Shown here: in pieces, positions 52,652-62,265 of the stretch | Position numbering within the stretch: the first letter of the stretch is position 1 | How the letters are laid out: the number at the start of each line of letters is the position of its first letter | Source of the DNA: Streptococcus sp. oral taxon 061 | GTDB taxonomy: Bacteria > Bacillota > Bacilli > Lactobacillales > Streptococcaceae | Length of the DNA: 64,000 nt | NCBI RefSeq assembly: GCF_013394695.1 | Contig: NZ_CP058258.1 | Span: 454,001-518,000 of the forward strand | Reading direction: 5' to 3' | Translations under genes and position numbers: made by a program | Notes under the pieces: generated by a model | What the model was told of the DNA's origin: nothing | The model's database searches: none | Seen by the model: only the letters and a program-made list of their open reading frames with translations

Positions 52652-54868
52652 ATGCCAAAAGAAGTAATTTATTCAGGCGATGAAGTCGTCGCTTTAACGC
52701 AAAAATATTTATCGAAAGAAGATGTGGCTTTTGTACACAAGGCCTTGGTTTACGCTGTAGAATGTCATAGTGGGCAGTATCGTAAATCAGGCGAGCCCTA
52801 CATTATCCACCCTATTCAGGTAGCAGGTATTTTAGCCAAGCTCAAGCTAGACGCTGTCACTGTTGCCTGTGGTTTTTTGCATGACGTGGTAGAAGACACA
52901 GATGCTACTTTGGATGACTTAGAGCGTGAGTTTGGACATGATGTTCGAGTGATTGTAGACGGTGTTACCAAACTTGGTAAGGTCGAGTATAAATCTTTTG
53001 AGGAGCAATTGGCCGAGAATCACCGCAAGATGCTCATGGCCATGTCTGAGGATATCCGTGTTATCTTGGTAAAACTCTCTGACCGCCTGCACAATATGCG
53101 CACTCTCAAGCATCTTCGTAAGGACAAGCAAGAGCGTATTTCTAGAGAAACAATGGAAATCTATGCGCCACTTGCTCATCGCTTGGGGATTTCAAGTGTG
53201 AAGTGGGAACTGGAAGATCTCTCTTTCCGCTATCTCAATCCAACTGAATTTTACAAGATTAGTCACATGATGAAGGAAAAACGTCAAGAACGTGAAGCCT
53301 TGGTCGATGAAGTTGTGACAAAACTAGAGGAATATTCATCTGAGCGCCACCTTACAGGAAAAATCTACGGTCGTCCAAAGCATATCTACTCTATCTATCG
53401 CAAGATGCAGGACAAGAAAAAACGCTTTGAAGAGATCTACGACCTGATTGCCATTCGCTGTATTCTAGACACTCAGAGTGATGTCTATGCGATGTTAGGT
53501 TACGTTCATGAGCTATGGAAACCAATGCCGGGACGTTTCAAGGACTACATTGCCAATCGTAAGGCCAATGGTTACCAATCAATCCATACGACTGTTTACG
53601 GACCAAAAGGACCTATCGAGTTCCAGATTCGTACTAAGGAGATGCACGAGGTTGCTGAGTACGGGGTTGCGGCTCACTGGGCCTACAAAAAAGGAATCAA
53701 GGGGCAAGTTAATAGCAAGGAATCTGCTATTGGAATGAACTGGATCAAGGAGATGATGGAGCTCCAAGATCAAGCAGATGATGCCAAGGAATTTGTGGAT
53801 ACTGTCAAGGAAAACTATCTGGCTGAGGAGATTTATGTCTTTACTCCAGATGGAGCGGTTCGTTCACTTCCAAAAGATTCAGGTCCGATTGACTTTGCTT
53901 ATGAAATTCATACAAAGATTGGGGAAAAAGCGACTGGTGCCAAGGTTAATGGTCGTATGGTTCCCTTGACGACTAAGCTTAAAACGGGTGACCAGGTTGA
54001 AATCATCACCAATCCAAATTCATTTGGACCAAGTCGTGACTGGCTCAATATGGTTAAGACCAGCAAGGCCCGTAATAAAATTCGTCAGTTCTTTAAAAAC
54101 CAAGATAAAGAATTGTCCATCAATAAAGGCCGTGAAATGCTGATTAGTCAGCTTCAAGAAAACGGCTATGTGGCCAATAAATTTATGGACAAGCGTCACA
54201 TGGATGAAGTCCTTCAAAAAACCAGCTACAAGACTGAAGAAGCTCTCTTTGCTGCGATTGGTTTTGGAGAAATCGGAGCCATTACCGTCTTTAACCGTTT
54301 GACGGAGAAGGAACGTCGTGAAGAAGAACGTGCCAAAGCCAAGGCAGAAGCAGAAGAACTGGTCAAGGGTGGCGAAGTCAAGGTTGAAAACAAGGAAACT
54401 CTAAAGGTTAAGCATGAAGGTGGCGTTGTCATCGAGGGTGCCTCTGGTCTCTTAGTACGGATTGCCAAATGTTGTAATCCTGTTCCAGGTGATGATATCG
54501 TTGGCTATATTACCAAAGGTCGTGGTGTTGCCATCCATCGTGTGGACTGTATGAACCTTCGTTCACAGGAAAACTACGAGCAACGTCTACTCGATGTTGA
54601 GTGGGAAGACCAATTCTCAACCAAGGAATATATGGCTCATATCGACATCTATGGACTCAACCGTTCTGGTCTTTTGAATGATATCTTGCAAGTTCTATCC
54701 AATACAACTAAGAATATCTCAACAGTTAACGCCCAGCCAACCAAGGATATGAAATTTGCTAATATCCATGTATCCTTTGGAATTTCAAATCTTTCAACGT
54801 TAACTACTGTAGTTGATAAGATCAAGAGTGTACCAGAAGTCTATTCAGTCAAACGGACCAATGGTTAA
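52652..54868 (+). CDS. relA: Bifunctional (p)ppGpp synthetase/hydrolase
   Basis: Main stringent-response enzyme, making and degrading (p)ppGpp. Domains in order are: HD hydrolase (about 30-200, GEPYIIHPIQVAG and GFLHDVVEDT), synthetase (about 230-350, GRPKHIYSIYRKM and RKANGYQSIHTTVYG), TGS (about 390-450, VFTPDGAVRSLPKDSG) and C-terminal ACT (about 660-738). Length 738 is normal. The HD residues are intact, so hydrolase activity is expected. dtd follows at 30 bases. Confidence 0.96.
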   Translation: MPKEVIYSGDEVVALTQKYLSKEDVAFVHKALVYAVECHSGQYRKSGEPYIIHPIQVAGILAKLKLDAVTVACGFLHDVVEDTDATLDDLEREFGHDVRVIVDGVTKLGKVEYKSFEEQLAENHRKMLMAMSEDIRVILVKLSDRLHNMRTLKHLRKDKQERISRETMEIYAPLAHRLGISSVKWELEDLSFRYLNPTEFYKISHMMKEKRQEREALVDEVVTKLEEYSSERHLTGKIYGRPKHIYSIYRKMQDKKKRFEEIYDLIAIRCILDTQSDVYAMLGYVHELWKPMPGRFKDYIANRKANGYQSIHTTVYGPKGPIEFQIRTKEMHEVAEYGVAAHWAYKKGIKGQVNSKESAIGMNWIKEMMELQDQADDAKEFVDTVKENYLAEEIYVFTPDGAVRSLPKDSGPIDFAYEIHTKIGEKATGAKVNGRMVPLTTKLKTGDQVEIITNPNSFGPSRDWLNMVKTSKARNKIRQFFKNQDKELSINKGREMLISQLQENGYVANKFMDKRHMDEVLQKTSYKTEEALFAAIGFGEIGAITVFNRLTEKERREEERAKAKAEAEELVKGGEVKVENKETLKVKHEGGVVIEGASGLLVRIAKCCNPVPGDDIVGYITKGRGVAIHRVDCMNLRSQENYEQRLLDVEWEDQFSTKEYMAHIDIYGLNRSGLLNDILQVLSNTTKNISTVNAQPTKDMKFANIHVSFGISNLSTLTTVVDKIKSVPEVYSVKRTNG

Positions 54869-54898
54869 GTTGGCTCGATAGATCTAGAAAGGATTTCT

Positions 54899-55342
54899 AT
54901 GAGAATTATCGTTCAGCGCGTCAAGGAAGCTCAGGTTTCTATTGAAGGGCAGATTCATGGTCAAATCAAACAGGGGCTCCTGCTCTTAGTGGGTGTTGGA
55001 CCTGAAGACCAGCAAGAAGATTTGGATTATGCAGTCAGAAAACTTGTCAATATGCGGATTTTCTCAGATGCCGAAGGCAAGATGAACCTATCTGTTAAGG
55101 ACATCCAAGGAGAAATTCTCTCCATCTCTCAATTTACTCTTTTTGCCGATACTAAAAAAGGAAATCGTCCAGCCTTTACAGGTGCAGCCAAACCAGATAT
55201 GGCCGAGGCCTTCTATCAAGATTTTAATCGAGAACTAGCCAAGGAAGTTCCTGTTGAGACAGGAGTCTTTGGAGCAGATATGCAGATAGAACTGGTCAAT
55301 GATGGACCGGTAACTATCATCCTTGATACAAAAAATAGATAA
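54899..55342 (+). CDS. dtd: D-aminoacyl-tRNA deacylase
   Basis: Removes D-amino acids mischarged to tRNA. The 147-residue protein starts [19 protein letters not shown] and has the DTD signatures SQFTLFAD (near 78) and the cross-subunit GxP-type loop NDGPVTI near the C-terminus. It shares a transcript with relA and ends at a bidirectional terminator. Confidence 0.95.
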   Translation: MRIIVQRVKEAQVSIEGQIHGQIKQGLLLLVGVGPEDQQEDLDYAVRKLVNMRIFSDAEGKMNLSVKDIQGEILSISQFTLFADTKKGNRPAFTGAAKPDMAEAFYQDFNRELAKEVPVETGVFGADMQIELVNDGPVTIILDTKNR

Positions 55343-55343
55343 G

Positions 55344-55373
55344 AAAAACCAAGCTTGTTGGCTTGGTTTTTTT
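55344..55373. terminator. Bidirectional terminator between dtd and psaR
   Basis: AAAACCAAGC with GCTTGGTTTT, followed by TTTG on the right and preceded by A residues on the left. Confidence 0.85.
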
Positions 55374-55382
55374 GTGACGTAC

Positions 55383-56033
55383 TTAGTTCATCTTTTCAAC
55401 ATAGAGCTGTTTGGCGATTTCTAGACTTACCAAGAGTTCTTCGTTCTTATGAATCAAAGTAAAGGTGTTAGAAAAATCATCAAACTGTTGAACTTGGAGT
55501 TTATCTCCGATATTGATGGCATGTTTTTCAAGATATTTGAGGAGGTCAAAGCTATCGTGAACGCGAGTCAGGAGATAGGTTCCAGCTTCTTTGGTTTCTG
55601 CTAGTGGCAAGTTATTGATTTCAACCAAAAGTTCTCCCTTAGCAGGAATGGTACCACCATGAGGGCAGGTCTTTGGAAAGCCGAGCATACTTTCTAATCT
55701 TTCCACAAAAAAGTCTGAAACGGTATGTTCTAATACCTCGGCTTCCTCATGAATCTGGTCGCTGGTATAGTCTAGATGGTGGACCAGAAAAACCTCAATC
55801 AAACGGTGTTTACGATAGAGCTCAGATACAAGTTTTAAACCAATATCAGTCAATAAGTATCCTTTTTTCTTGTCTTTTAAGATGAGATTTTCGGACTGCA
55901 TGCGCTTGATCATTTCGGTTACAGCTGGAGGAGATACCTGCATTCGAGCAGCAATTTCCTTATTGGTAATCTTAGGAACATCCATGCCAATCTCATAAAT
56001 ACATTTTAAATAGTCTTCTTTATTTGGGGTCAT
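55383..56033 (-). CDS. psaR: Manganese-dependent repressor, DtxR/MntR family
   Basis: Represses psaBCA when Mn is sufficient. The 216-residue protein has the winged helix-turn-helix ITNKEIAARMQVSPPAVTEMIKRM, the dimerisation and metal region HRLIEVFLVHHL and EEAEVLEHTVSDFF, and a C-terminal FeoA/SH3-like domain. I start at 56033 (MTPNKEDYLK) with AAGGAA upstream. An ATG at 56060 is also in frame but would lie at or before the predicted transcription start from TATACT at 56068-56063. It is transcribed apart from psaBCA-tpx. Confidence 0.93.
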   Translation of the reverse strand: MTPNKEDYLKCIYEIGMDVPKITNKEIAARMQVSPPAVTEMIKRMQSENLILKDKKKGYLLTDIGLKLVSELYRKHRLIEVFLVHHLDYTSDQIHEEAEVLEHTVSDFFVERLESMLGFPKTCPHGGTIPAKGELLVEINNLPLAETKEAGTYLLTRVHDSFDLLKYLEKHAINIGDKLQVQQFDDFSNTFTLIHKNEELLVSLEIAKQLYVEKMN

Positions 56034-56062
56034 TCGCATTTCCTTGTTTATTATCTCCATCT

Positions 56063-56071
56063 AGTATACCA
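56063..56071 (-). promoter_or_regulatory. psaR: psaR promoter, extended -10
   Basis: Minus-strand TGGTATACT. The expected transcript start near 56056 supports the downstream ATG for psaR. Confidence 0.6.
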
Positions 56072-56105
56072 AAAAAGAGGCTGGGACAAAAGTCCTAGCC
56101 TCTCA
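56070..56105 (-). terminator. Terminator for psaBCA-tpx (leftward)
   Basis: On the minus strand GAGAGGCTAGGAC with GTCCCAGCCTCTTTTTT forms a long stem with a T run. It sits immediately before the psaR promoter. Confidence 0.85.
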
Positions 56106-56252
56106 ATTGTCTTTGGATTGTCGAGCAAGACGCAGTGGTTGAGTGGACTCTACTACGCTGATTTCATCAGCTTTTACAGCCCTACTCAACTGTGCGGAGG
56201 TGGGACAACGAAATCGAATTCTAACGAATTACCGATTTCTGTCCCACTCTCT
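56078..56252. repeat. Intergenic repeat-like element between psaR and tpx
   Basis: The stretch has nested inverted repeats. GTGGGACAACGAAATCG near 56203 mirrors CGATTTCTGTCCCAC near 56232, and AGGCTGGGAC mirrors GTCCTAGCCT at the left end. I recall closely similar sequence between genes in other mitis-group genomes, so it looks like a dispersed repeat, but it occurs only once in this window. Confidence 0.5.
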
Positions 56253-56271
56253 ATTGCTACAAGAGCTGGAC

Positions 56272-56766
56272 TTAGTTGAGTTCTTTTGCAGCTGCAATAG
56301 CGGCTTCAAAATCTGGTTCGCTGTTGATATTGTTTACGTATTCGACATAGCGGATGGTGTTGTCGGTATCGAGGACAAAGACCGCGCGTGCAAGCAGATG
56401 CCATTCATTGATTAAGAGGGCATAATCTCGTCCAAAGGAGTGGTCGAAGTAGTCTGAGAGCATGATGGCATTTTCAATTCCCTCTGCGCCACACCAGCGT
56501 TTTTGCGCAAACGGAAGGTCCATTGATACTGTTAGTACTACAGTGTTGTCCAAGCTAGCCAGTTCTTGGTTAAAGCGACGAGTCTGAAGTGAGCAGATGC
56601 CTGTATCGATAGAAGGGATGACACTCAAGATTTTTTTCTTGCCTTCAAAGTCAGCCAGTGTTTTTTGAGAGAGGTCAGTCGTTGTGAGAGAGAAGTCAAG
56701 AGCCTTGTCACCTACTTGTAGTTGTTTTCCTGTAAAAGTTACAGGATTTCCAAGGAATGTAGTCAT
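56272..56766 (-). CDS. tpxD: Thiol peroxidase
   Basis: A 164-residue Tpx-type peroxiredoxin that removes H2O2. The peroxidatic Cys is in [16 protein letters not shown] near residue 58 and a second Cys is in KRWCGAEG near residue 92. It is the last gene of the leftward psaBCA-tpx block, a known streptococcal arrangement linking manganese and peroxide defence. A hairpin between psaA and tpx may reduce readthrough. Confidence 0.94.
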   Translation of the reverse strand: MTTFLGNPVTFTGKQLQVGDKALDFSLTTTDLSQKTLADFEGKKKILSVIPSIDTGICSLQTRRFNQELASLDNTVVLTVSMDLPFAQKRWCGAEGIENAIMLSDYFDHSFGRDYALLINEWHLLARAVFVLDTDNTIRYVEYVNNINSEPDFEAAIAAAKELN

Positions 56767-56845
56767 AAGCTACTCCAATCTTTTTTCTTTCATTCTACAT
56801 TAAATGTTCAGACTCTTCCAATAATTTGACCGAAAATTGATTAGA

Positions 56846-56880
56846 CAAAAAACGCCAATTCCGTGAGAACGACGTTTTTA
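56846..56880 (-). terminator. Hairpin between psaA and tpx (leftward)
   Basis: Minus-strand AAAAACG with CGTTTTT around a 19-base loop, ending in a T run; probably a partial terminator. Confidence 0.6.
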
Positions 56881-56886
56881 AAATAA

Positions 56887-57816
56887 TTATTTAGACAAAC
56901 CTTCAGCAATCTTGTCAAGGTTATATTTCATCATGTTGTAGTAGCTGTCGCCTTCTTTACCTTCTTCAGCGATTGAGTCCGTAAAGATTTGAGCATAGAT
57001 TGGGATACTTGTGTCTTTAGAAACAGTCTTCATTGGACGGTCGTCGACACTAGATTCAACAAAGAGAGATGGAACTTTCATTTGGCGAAGTTTTTCAACC
57101 AAAGTCTTGATTTGGTCAGGAGTTCCTTCTTCTTCAGTATTGATTTCCCAGATGTAAGCACTTGGTACACCGTAAGCTTTAGAGAAGTATTTGAAGCATC
57201 CTTCGCTGGTTACGATGAGTTTCTTGTCAGCAGGAATATTGTCGAATTTAGCTTTAGCTTCCTTGTCAAGTTTGTCTAGCTTATCAGTATATTCTTTGAG
57301 ATTTTTTTCGTAAAATTCTTTGTTGCTAGGGTCTTTAGCGCTCAATTGTTTTGCGATGTTTTTAGCAAAGATGATCCCATTTTCAAGGTTGAGCCAAGCG
57401 TGTGGGTCTTCTTTGCCTTTTTCGTTTTGACCTTCAAGGTAGATAACATCAACGCCTTCGCTGACTGCAAAGTAGTCTTTGTTTTCAGTTTTCTTGGCAT
57501 TTTCTACCAATTTTGTAAACCAGGCATTTCCACCTGTTTCAAGGTTGATACCGTTATAGAAAATCAAATCAGCTTGAGAAGTTTTCTTGACGTCTTCAGG
57601 TAGTGGTTCGTATTCGTGTGGGTCTTGACCAACAGGAACGATACTGTGAAGATCAATCTTGTCACCAGCAATATTTTTAGTAATATCAGCGATGATTGAG
57701 TTTGTGGCAACAACTTTTAGTTTTTGACCAGAAGCTGCATCTTTTTTTCCACTAGCACATGCTACAAGAGCAATGACGGAAAGAAAGAGAACGAGTAATG
57801 TACCTAATTTTTTCAT
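56887..57816 (-). CDS. psaA: Manganese-binding lipoprotein
   Basis: Substrate-binding protein of the Mn ABC importer, anchored to the membrane by lipid. The 309-residue protein has a lipobox LVAC with Cys20 after a hydrophobic signal. The cluster A-1 metal ligands are visible in [10 protein letters not shown] and EDPHAWLN, with a Glu in VTSEGCF and Asp in [10 protein letters not shown] start at 57816 ([10 protein letters not shown]) with GGAGG upstream, not at an ATG four codons earlier. Also a known adhesin in pneumococci. Confidence 0.96.
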   Translation of the reverse strand: MKKLGTLLVLFLSVIALVACASGKKDAASGQKLKVVATNSIIADITKNIAGDKIDLHSIVPVGQDPHEYEPLPEDVKKTSQADLIFYNGINLETGGNAWFTKLVENAKKTENKDYFAVSEGVDVIYLEGQNEKGKEDPHAWLNLENGIIFAKNIAKQLSAKDPSNKEFYEKNLKEYTDKLDKLDKEAKAKFDNIPADKKLIVTSEGCFKYFSKAYGVPSAYIWEINTEEEGTPDQIKTLVEKLRQMKVPSLFVESSVDDRPMKTVSKDTSIPIYAQIFTDSIAEEGKEGDSYYNMMKYNLDKIAEGLSK

Positions 57817-57847
57817 TAGATCCTCCAATTTATTGGGGCTTTGCCCC

Positions 57848-58696
57848 TTATTTTAACAAATGTTTATTTTTCAGTTTCAAATATCGTTGTTTTGGAGCGA
57901 TAAAGAAGCTAATGAGAAAGAAACTAGCAGCTGTAAGCACGATACTAGAACCTGCCGCAACGTTAAAGCTATAGCCGATAAAGAGTCCCAAAACTGAAGC
58001 TGTAGCTCCAAAGGTTGAGGAAAGGAAAATCATACTTTTCAGGCTATTAGCATACAGATAAGCAGTTGCAGCTGGGGTAATCAGCATGGCTACAATCAGG
58101 ATAGTTCCGACACTTTGCATGGCTGTCACAGACACGAGAGTTAGGAGTACCATGAGTAAGTAGTGATAGAAATTGACAGGCATTCCCATGGCTTTAGCCA
58201 AGAGTTCATCAAAGGACGTTATCAAGAGTTGCTTGAAGAAAATCCAGATTAACAAGAGAATGGCTGCCCCTACACCCATAGTAATAAACATATCTGTATC
58301 TTGAACAGCAAGAATATTACCAAAAAGGATATGGAAAAGGTCAGTTGAACTTTTAGCGACACTAATCAAGATGATACCGAGGGCTAAGAAAGAAGAAAAG
58401 GTAATGCCGATGGCGGTATCGCTTTTGACAATCGAGTTTCCCTTGATGTAGGTAATGATGATAGCAGCTAGCAGTCCAAAGACAATGGCTCCGATAAAGA
58501 AGTCAATGCCCAAGATGAAGGAGAGGGCTACACCTGGTAAGACAGCATGTGAAATGGCATCTCCCATGAGTGACATCCCACGTAGAATGATGAAACATCC
58601 TACAGCTCCAGCTACGACCCCGATAACAATAGCTGTTATCAAGGCATTTTGTAAGAAATGGAATTTTTGCAATCCATCGATAAATTCTGCAATCAT
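57848..58696 (-). CDS. psaC: Manganese ABC transporter permease
   Basis: A 282-residue permease with about eight to nine helices (ABC-3/ZnuB family). The conserved [19 protein letters not shown] segment lies near residue 45, and later helices carry [21 protein letters not shown]. It overlaps psaB by four bases (ATGA), so the two are translationally coupled, and is followed by psaA after 31 bases. Confidence 0.95.
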   Translation of the reverse strand: MIAEFIDGLQKFHFLQNALITAIVIGVVAGAVGCFIILRGMSLMGDAISHAVLPGVALSFILGIDFFIGAIVFGLLAAIIITYIKGNSIVKSDTAIGITFSSFLALGIILISVAKSSTDLFHILFGNILAVQDTDMFITMGVGAAILLLIWIFFKQLLITSFDELLAKAMGMPVNFYHYLLMVLLTLVSVTAMQSVGTILIVAMLITPAATAYLYANSLKSMIFLSSTFGATASVLGLFIGYSFNVAAGSSIVLTAASFFLISFFIAPKQRYLKLKNKHLLK

Positions 58697-59415
58697 AGGT
58701 CACCTCCATTGAAAAAGAGTCGATTACCGTAAGCTTCTTTGAGATTGGCTTGGGTAAAGGTTTCTTTGGTCGGACCAAAAGCAATCACTTCTCGATTGAC
58801 AAGCAAGACTTGATCGAAGTAGTTGGGAACCTTGCTGAGGTCGTGGTGGACGATGAGAACCGTCTTCCCAGCTTTTTTCAGATCTCTCAGCGTATTCATG
58901 ATGATTTCCTCACTGACTGAGTCAATCCCAACAAAGGGTTCATCTAAGAGGATATAGTCGGCTTCCTGCACCAAACATCTGGCAATCAAGACCCGCTGGA
59001 ACTGACCTCCAGACAGTTGACTGATTTGACGTTCAGCGTAGTCAGCTAGGTCGACGATTTCAAGGGCCTCTTGCACTTTCTTCCAATGTTTAGCATTTAA
59101 ACTTCGAAAGAGAGGAATAGAGGGAAATAGTCCTAACGAGACGCATTCCTTGACCTTGATGGGAAAGTTGTAGTCAATATGAATTTTTTGCTCGACATAG
59201 GCAACTCGATGTAAGGATTTTTTAACTTCCTTGTCATCGAGAAATGCCTGACCTTGATGTGGGATAATTCCCAGCATACCTTTTAATAATGTTGATTTCC
59301 CAGCGCCGTTTGGACCGATGATTCCGGTAATCGTTGGTCCTTGGAGCACTAGTGAAATATCCTTTAGTGCCAACGTTTCTTTGTAGGAGACACTGAGGTT
59401 TTCGATACGTATCAT
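58693..59415 (-). CDS. psaB: Manganese ABC transporter ATPase
   Basis: A 240-residue ATPase. Walker A is GPNGAGKST, the signature is LSGGQFQRV, Walker B is [12 protein letters not shown] and the switch His is in VLIVHHDL. It is the first gene of the leftward psaBCA-tpx operon, whose promoter and PsaR-type operator lie immediately upstream. AGGAGG stands 11 bases before the ATG. Confidence 0.95.
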   Translation of the reverse strand: MIRIENLSVSYKETLALKDISLVLQGPTITGIIGPNGAGKSTLLKGMLGIIPHQGQAFLDDKEVKKSLHRVAYVEQKIHIDYNFPIKVKECVSLGLFPSIPLFRSLNAKHWKKVQEALEIVDLADYAERQISQLSGGQFQRVLIARCLVQEADYILLDEPFVGIDSVSEEIIMNTLRDLKKAGKTVLIVHHDLSKVPNYFDQVLLVNREVIAFGPTKETFTQANLKEAYGNRLFFNGGDL

Positions 59416-59439
59416 ACAGTTGTATTCCTCCTGGATTTT

Positions 59440-59473
59440 AATATACCTTAATTTTATTTTTAAGTCAAGTTAA
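59440..59473 (-). promoter_or_regulatory. psaB: psaBCA promoter with PsaR operator
   Basis: On the minus strand TTGACT, a 17-base spacer, TATATT (59445-59440). The -35 sits inside TTAACTTGACTTAA (59473-59460), an imperfect palindrome like the PsaR/ScaR/SloR site, so repressor would cover the -35. Confidence 0.8.
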
Positions 59474-59595
59474 TTTTGGTAAAAATTTAAAATATTAATG
59501 ATGAAATCAAATAGGAGGAGGCGGCATTTTTAATTGCATTCCCCAGGGATTTTTGCTAAGCTAAGAATAAGTGAAATTAGGAAAGTGAGAACAAG

Positions 59596-61488
59596 ATGAC
59601 ACGTTATCAAGATGATTTTTATGATGCTATAAATGGTGAATGGGAAAAGACTGCAGTCATTCCAGCTGATAAATCACGAACAGGTGGTTTTATCGACCTT
59701 GACGAAGAAATTGAAGACTTAATGCTAACAACAACTGATAAGTGGTTGGCTGGAGAAAATGTTCCTGAAGATCCTATCCTAGCGAACTTTGTCAAATACC
59801 ATCGTATGGTCAGAGATTTCGACAAGCGAGAAGAAGATGGGATCAAGCCAGTACTTCCTTTATTGAAGGAATACCAGAATTTAGAAAGTTTTGCGGATTT
59901 CTCAAGTAAACTAGCAGAGTTTGAATTAGCTGGCAAACCAAACTTCCTTCCATTTGGTGTATCACCTGACTTTATGGATGCTAGAACCAATGTTCTTTGG
60001 GCTAGTGCTCCAGGAACAATCTTGCCTGACACAACCTACTATGCGGAAGACCATCCACAGCGCGAGGAATTATTGAACCTTTGGAAAGAAAGTACTGCTA
60101 ATCTCCTCAAAGCTTATGACTTCTCAGATGAAGAAATCGAAGATCTTTTAGAGAAACGATTGGAGTTGGACCGCCGTATCGCAGCTGTCGTACTTTCAAA
60201 CGAAGAGAGTTCAGAATATGCCAAACTTTACCATCCATATTCTTATGAAGATTTCAAGAAGTTTGCGCCTGCCTTACCTCTCGATGACTTTTTCCAAGCA
60301 GTGATTGGTCAAACTCCAGATAAGGTTATCGTAGATGAAGAACGTTTCTGGCAAGCAGCAGAGCAATTCTATAGTGAAGAAGCTTGGCCTTTACTCAAGG
60401 CAAGCTTGATCTTGAGTGTGGTCAATCTTTCAACAAGCTATTTGACAGATGAGATTCGCATTTTGTCAGGTGCTTATGGCCGTGCCCTTTCAGGAGTTCC
60501 AGAAGCCCAAGACAAGCGCAAGGCTGCTTACCACTTAGCCCAGGGACCATTCAAACAAGCGCTCGGTCTTTGGTATGCACATGAAAAATTCTCTCCAGAA
60601 GCGAAAGCTGATGTAGAGAAAAAAGTGGCAACCATGATTGATGTTTATAAGGAACGTTTGGCTAAGAACGACTGGCTGACACCTGAAACACGAGACAAGG
60701 CAATCGTCAAACTAAATGTTATCAAGCCATATATTGGTTACCCAGAAGAACTACCAGCTCGCTATAAGGACAAGGTAGTGGATGAATCTGCTAGCCTCTT
60801 TGAGAATGCCCTAGCCTTTGCGCGTGTAGAAATCAAGCACAGTTGGAGCAAGTGGAATCAGCCGGTTGACTACAAGGAGTGGGGAATGCCTGCTCATATG
60901 GTCAATGCCTACTACAATCCACAAAAGAACTTGATAGTCTTCCCAGCTGCTATCTTACAGGCACCATTCTATGACTTGCATCAGTCATCTTCTGCCAACT
61001 ATGGTGGTATTGGTGCGGTTATTGCCCATGAAATTTCTCACGCCTTTGATACTAATGGAGCTTCCTTTGATGAAAATGGAAGTCTCAAGGATTGGTGGAC
61101 AGAGAGCGACTACGCAGCCTTTAAAGAAAAAACACAGAAGGTTATCGACCAGTTTGATGGTCAAGAATCTTACGGTGCAAAAATCAATGGGAAATTAACT
61201 GTATCCGAAAACGTTGCGGACCTTGGAGGAATTGCTGCTGCCCTAGAAGCTGCAAAGAGAGAACCGGACTTTTCAGCTGAAGAGTTCTTCCATAACTTTG
61301 CTCGTATCTGGCGTATGAAAGGGCGTCCAGAGTTGATGAAACTCATGGCTAGCGTTGATGTGCACGCGCCAGCTAAACTTCGTGTTAACGTCCAAGTGCC
61401 AAACTTTGATGACTTCTTTACAACCTATGATGTCAAAGAAGGTGATGGTATGTGGCGTTCACCAGAAGACCGTGTGATTATTTGGTAA
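59596..61488 (+). CDS. pepO: M13 family endopeptidase PepO
   Basis: A 630-residue neprilysin-type zinc metallopeptidase. The zinc motif HEISH is at 478-482 within VIAHEISHAFD, and the third ligand is in ENVADLGG near residue 537. The substrate motif NAYYNP is present. There is no signal peptide, though pneumococcal PepO is reported on the surface as well as in the cytosol. It faces away from psaBCA and ends at a bidirectional terminator. Confidence 0.94.
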   Translation: MTRYQDDFYDAINGEWEKTAVIPADKSRTGGFIDLDEEIEDLMLTTTDKWLAGENVPEDPILANFVKYHRMVRDFDKREEDGIKPVLPLLKEYQNLESFADFSSKLAEFELAGKPNFLPFGVSPDFMDARTNVLWASAPGTILPDTTYYAEDHPQREELLNLWKESTANLLKAYDFSDEEIEDLLEKRLELDRRIAAVVLSNEESSEYAKLYHPYSYEDFKKFAPALPLDDFFQAVIGQTPDKVIVDEERFWQAAEQFYSEEAWPLLKASLILSVVNLSTSYLTDEIRILSGAYGRALSGVPEAQDKRKAAYHLAQGPFKQALGLWYAHEKFSPEAKADVEKKVATMIDVYKERLAKNDWLTPETRDKAIVKLNVIKPYIGYPEELPARYKDKVVDESASLFENALAFARVEIKHSWSKWNQPVDYKEWGMPAHMVNAYYNPQKNLIVFPAAILQAPFYDLHQSSSANYGGIGAVIAHEISHAFDTNGASFDENGSLKDWWTESDYAAFKEKTQKVIDQFDGQESYGAKINGKLTVSENVADLGGIAAALEAAKREPDFSAEEFFHNFARIWRMKGRPELMKLMASVDVHAPAKLRVNVQVPNFDDFFTTYDVKEGDGMWRSPEDRVIIW

Positions 61489-61490
61489 TC

Positions 61491-61522
61491 AAAAAACCAA
61501 GGATGATTGTCCTTGGTTTTTA
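61491..61522. terminator. Bidirectional terminator between pepO and the MBL gene
   Basis: AAAACCAAGGA with TCCTTGGTTTT, A run left and T run right, between convergent genes. Confidence 0.88.
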
Positions 61523-61526
61523 CGTT

Positions 61527-62156
61527 TTAGAAAAATGGATTAAAAGTCTTTTCATGAGCGATGGTCGTAGCAGGTCCGTGACCTGGATAGACATCGTAGT
61601 TAGGAAGGGTAAAGAGCTGGGTTTGGATACTATGGAGAAGCTGTTCCATGCTACCTGTAGGTAGATCTGTTCGGCCAATAGTTTCACGGAAAAGAGCATC
61701 ACCCGTTAAGACTAGCTGGGCATCCGGAAAGACAAAGGATACTCCACCGATAGAGTGACCTGGAGTTGGGAGTACTGTAAAACGAAACTCCTCAATTTGG
61801 TATTCTTCATGAAAGACAAAGGTCTGTTCAGCTGGTCTACATACGACGTCTGCCATATCATCATGACGAGGGAGACCTGAGAGATTGTCAACAGGAGTAT
61901 AGAGCCAAGATTCTTCGCTTTCTGCCACATAGACTGGAGGGTTTCCAAAAGTATCTCTGACCAAGTCCAGACTCATAATATGGTCGTAGTGAGTGTGGGT
62001 CAGGAGAATCGCACAGACTGGTTTGTTGATTTTCTCGATAGTCTTGCGAATGGCCTCCCAATGACTACCAGGATCGACTACAATCAGGTGTTGCTCCCCT
62101 TCAAGATAATAAGTATTTTCATAGGCGACAGGATTCACAGTTTTATGGATTTTCAT
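61527..62156 (-). CDS. MBL-fold metallo-hydrolase (glyoxalase II-like)
   Basis: A 209-residue metallo-beta-lactamase fold protein with the metal motif THTHYDH in ILLTHTHYDHIMSLD, a later metal His in TPGHSIGGVSF, LTGDALF and the final YPGHGPATT. This is the hydroxyacylglutathione hydrolase-like subgroup; the true substrate is unknown. AAAGAGGAAATCCT precedes the start on the minus strand. Confidence 0.85.
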   Translation of the reverse strand: MKIHKTVNPVAYENTYYLEGEQHLIVVDPGSHWEAIRKTIEKINKPVCAILLTHTHYDHIMSLDLVRDTFGNPPVYVAESEESWLYTPVDNLSGLPRHDDMADVVCRPAEQTFVFHEEYQIEEFRFTVLPTPGHSIGGVSFVFPDAQLVLTGDALFRETIGRTDLPTGSMEQLLHSIQTQLFTLPNYDVYPGHGPATTIAHEKTFNPFF

Positions 62157-62229
62157 AGGATTTCCTCTTTCATAGATTTACAGTTTCTAGTATAACACAG
62201 AAGCACAAAATAAGGAATCAATCAACAAG

Positions 62230-62261
62230 AAAGTCCCTCCATAAAAGAAGGGACTTTTTAA
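62230..62261. terminator. Terminator between lipase and MBL genes
   Basis: AAAGTCCCT with AGGGACTTT. The leftward T run (CTTTCTTG) is modest; the rightward one is better, but the lipase gene is the neighbour that needs it. Confidence 0.6.
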
Positions 62262-62265
62262 TACA

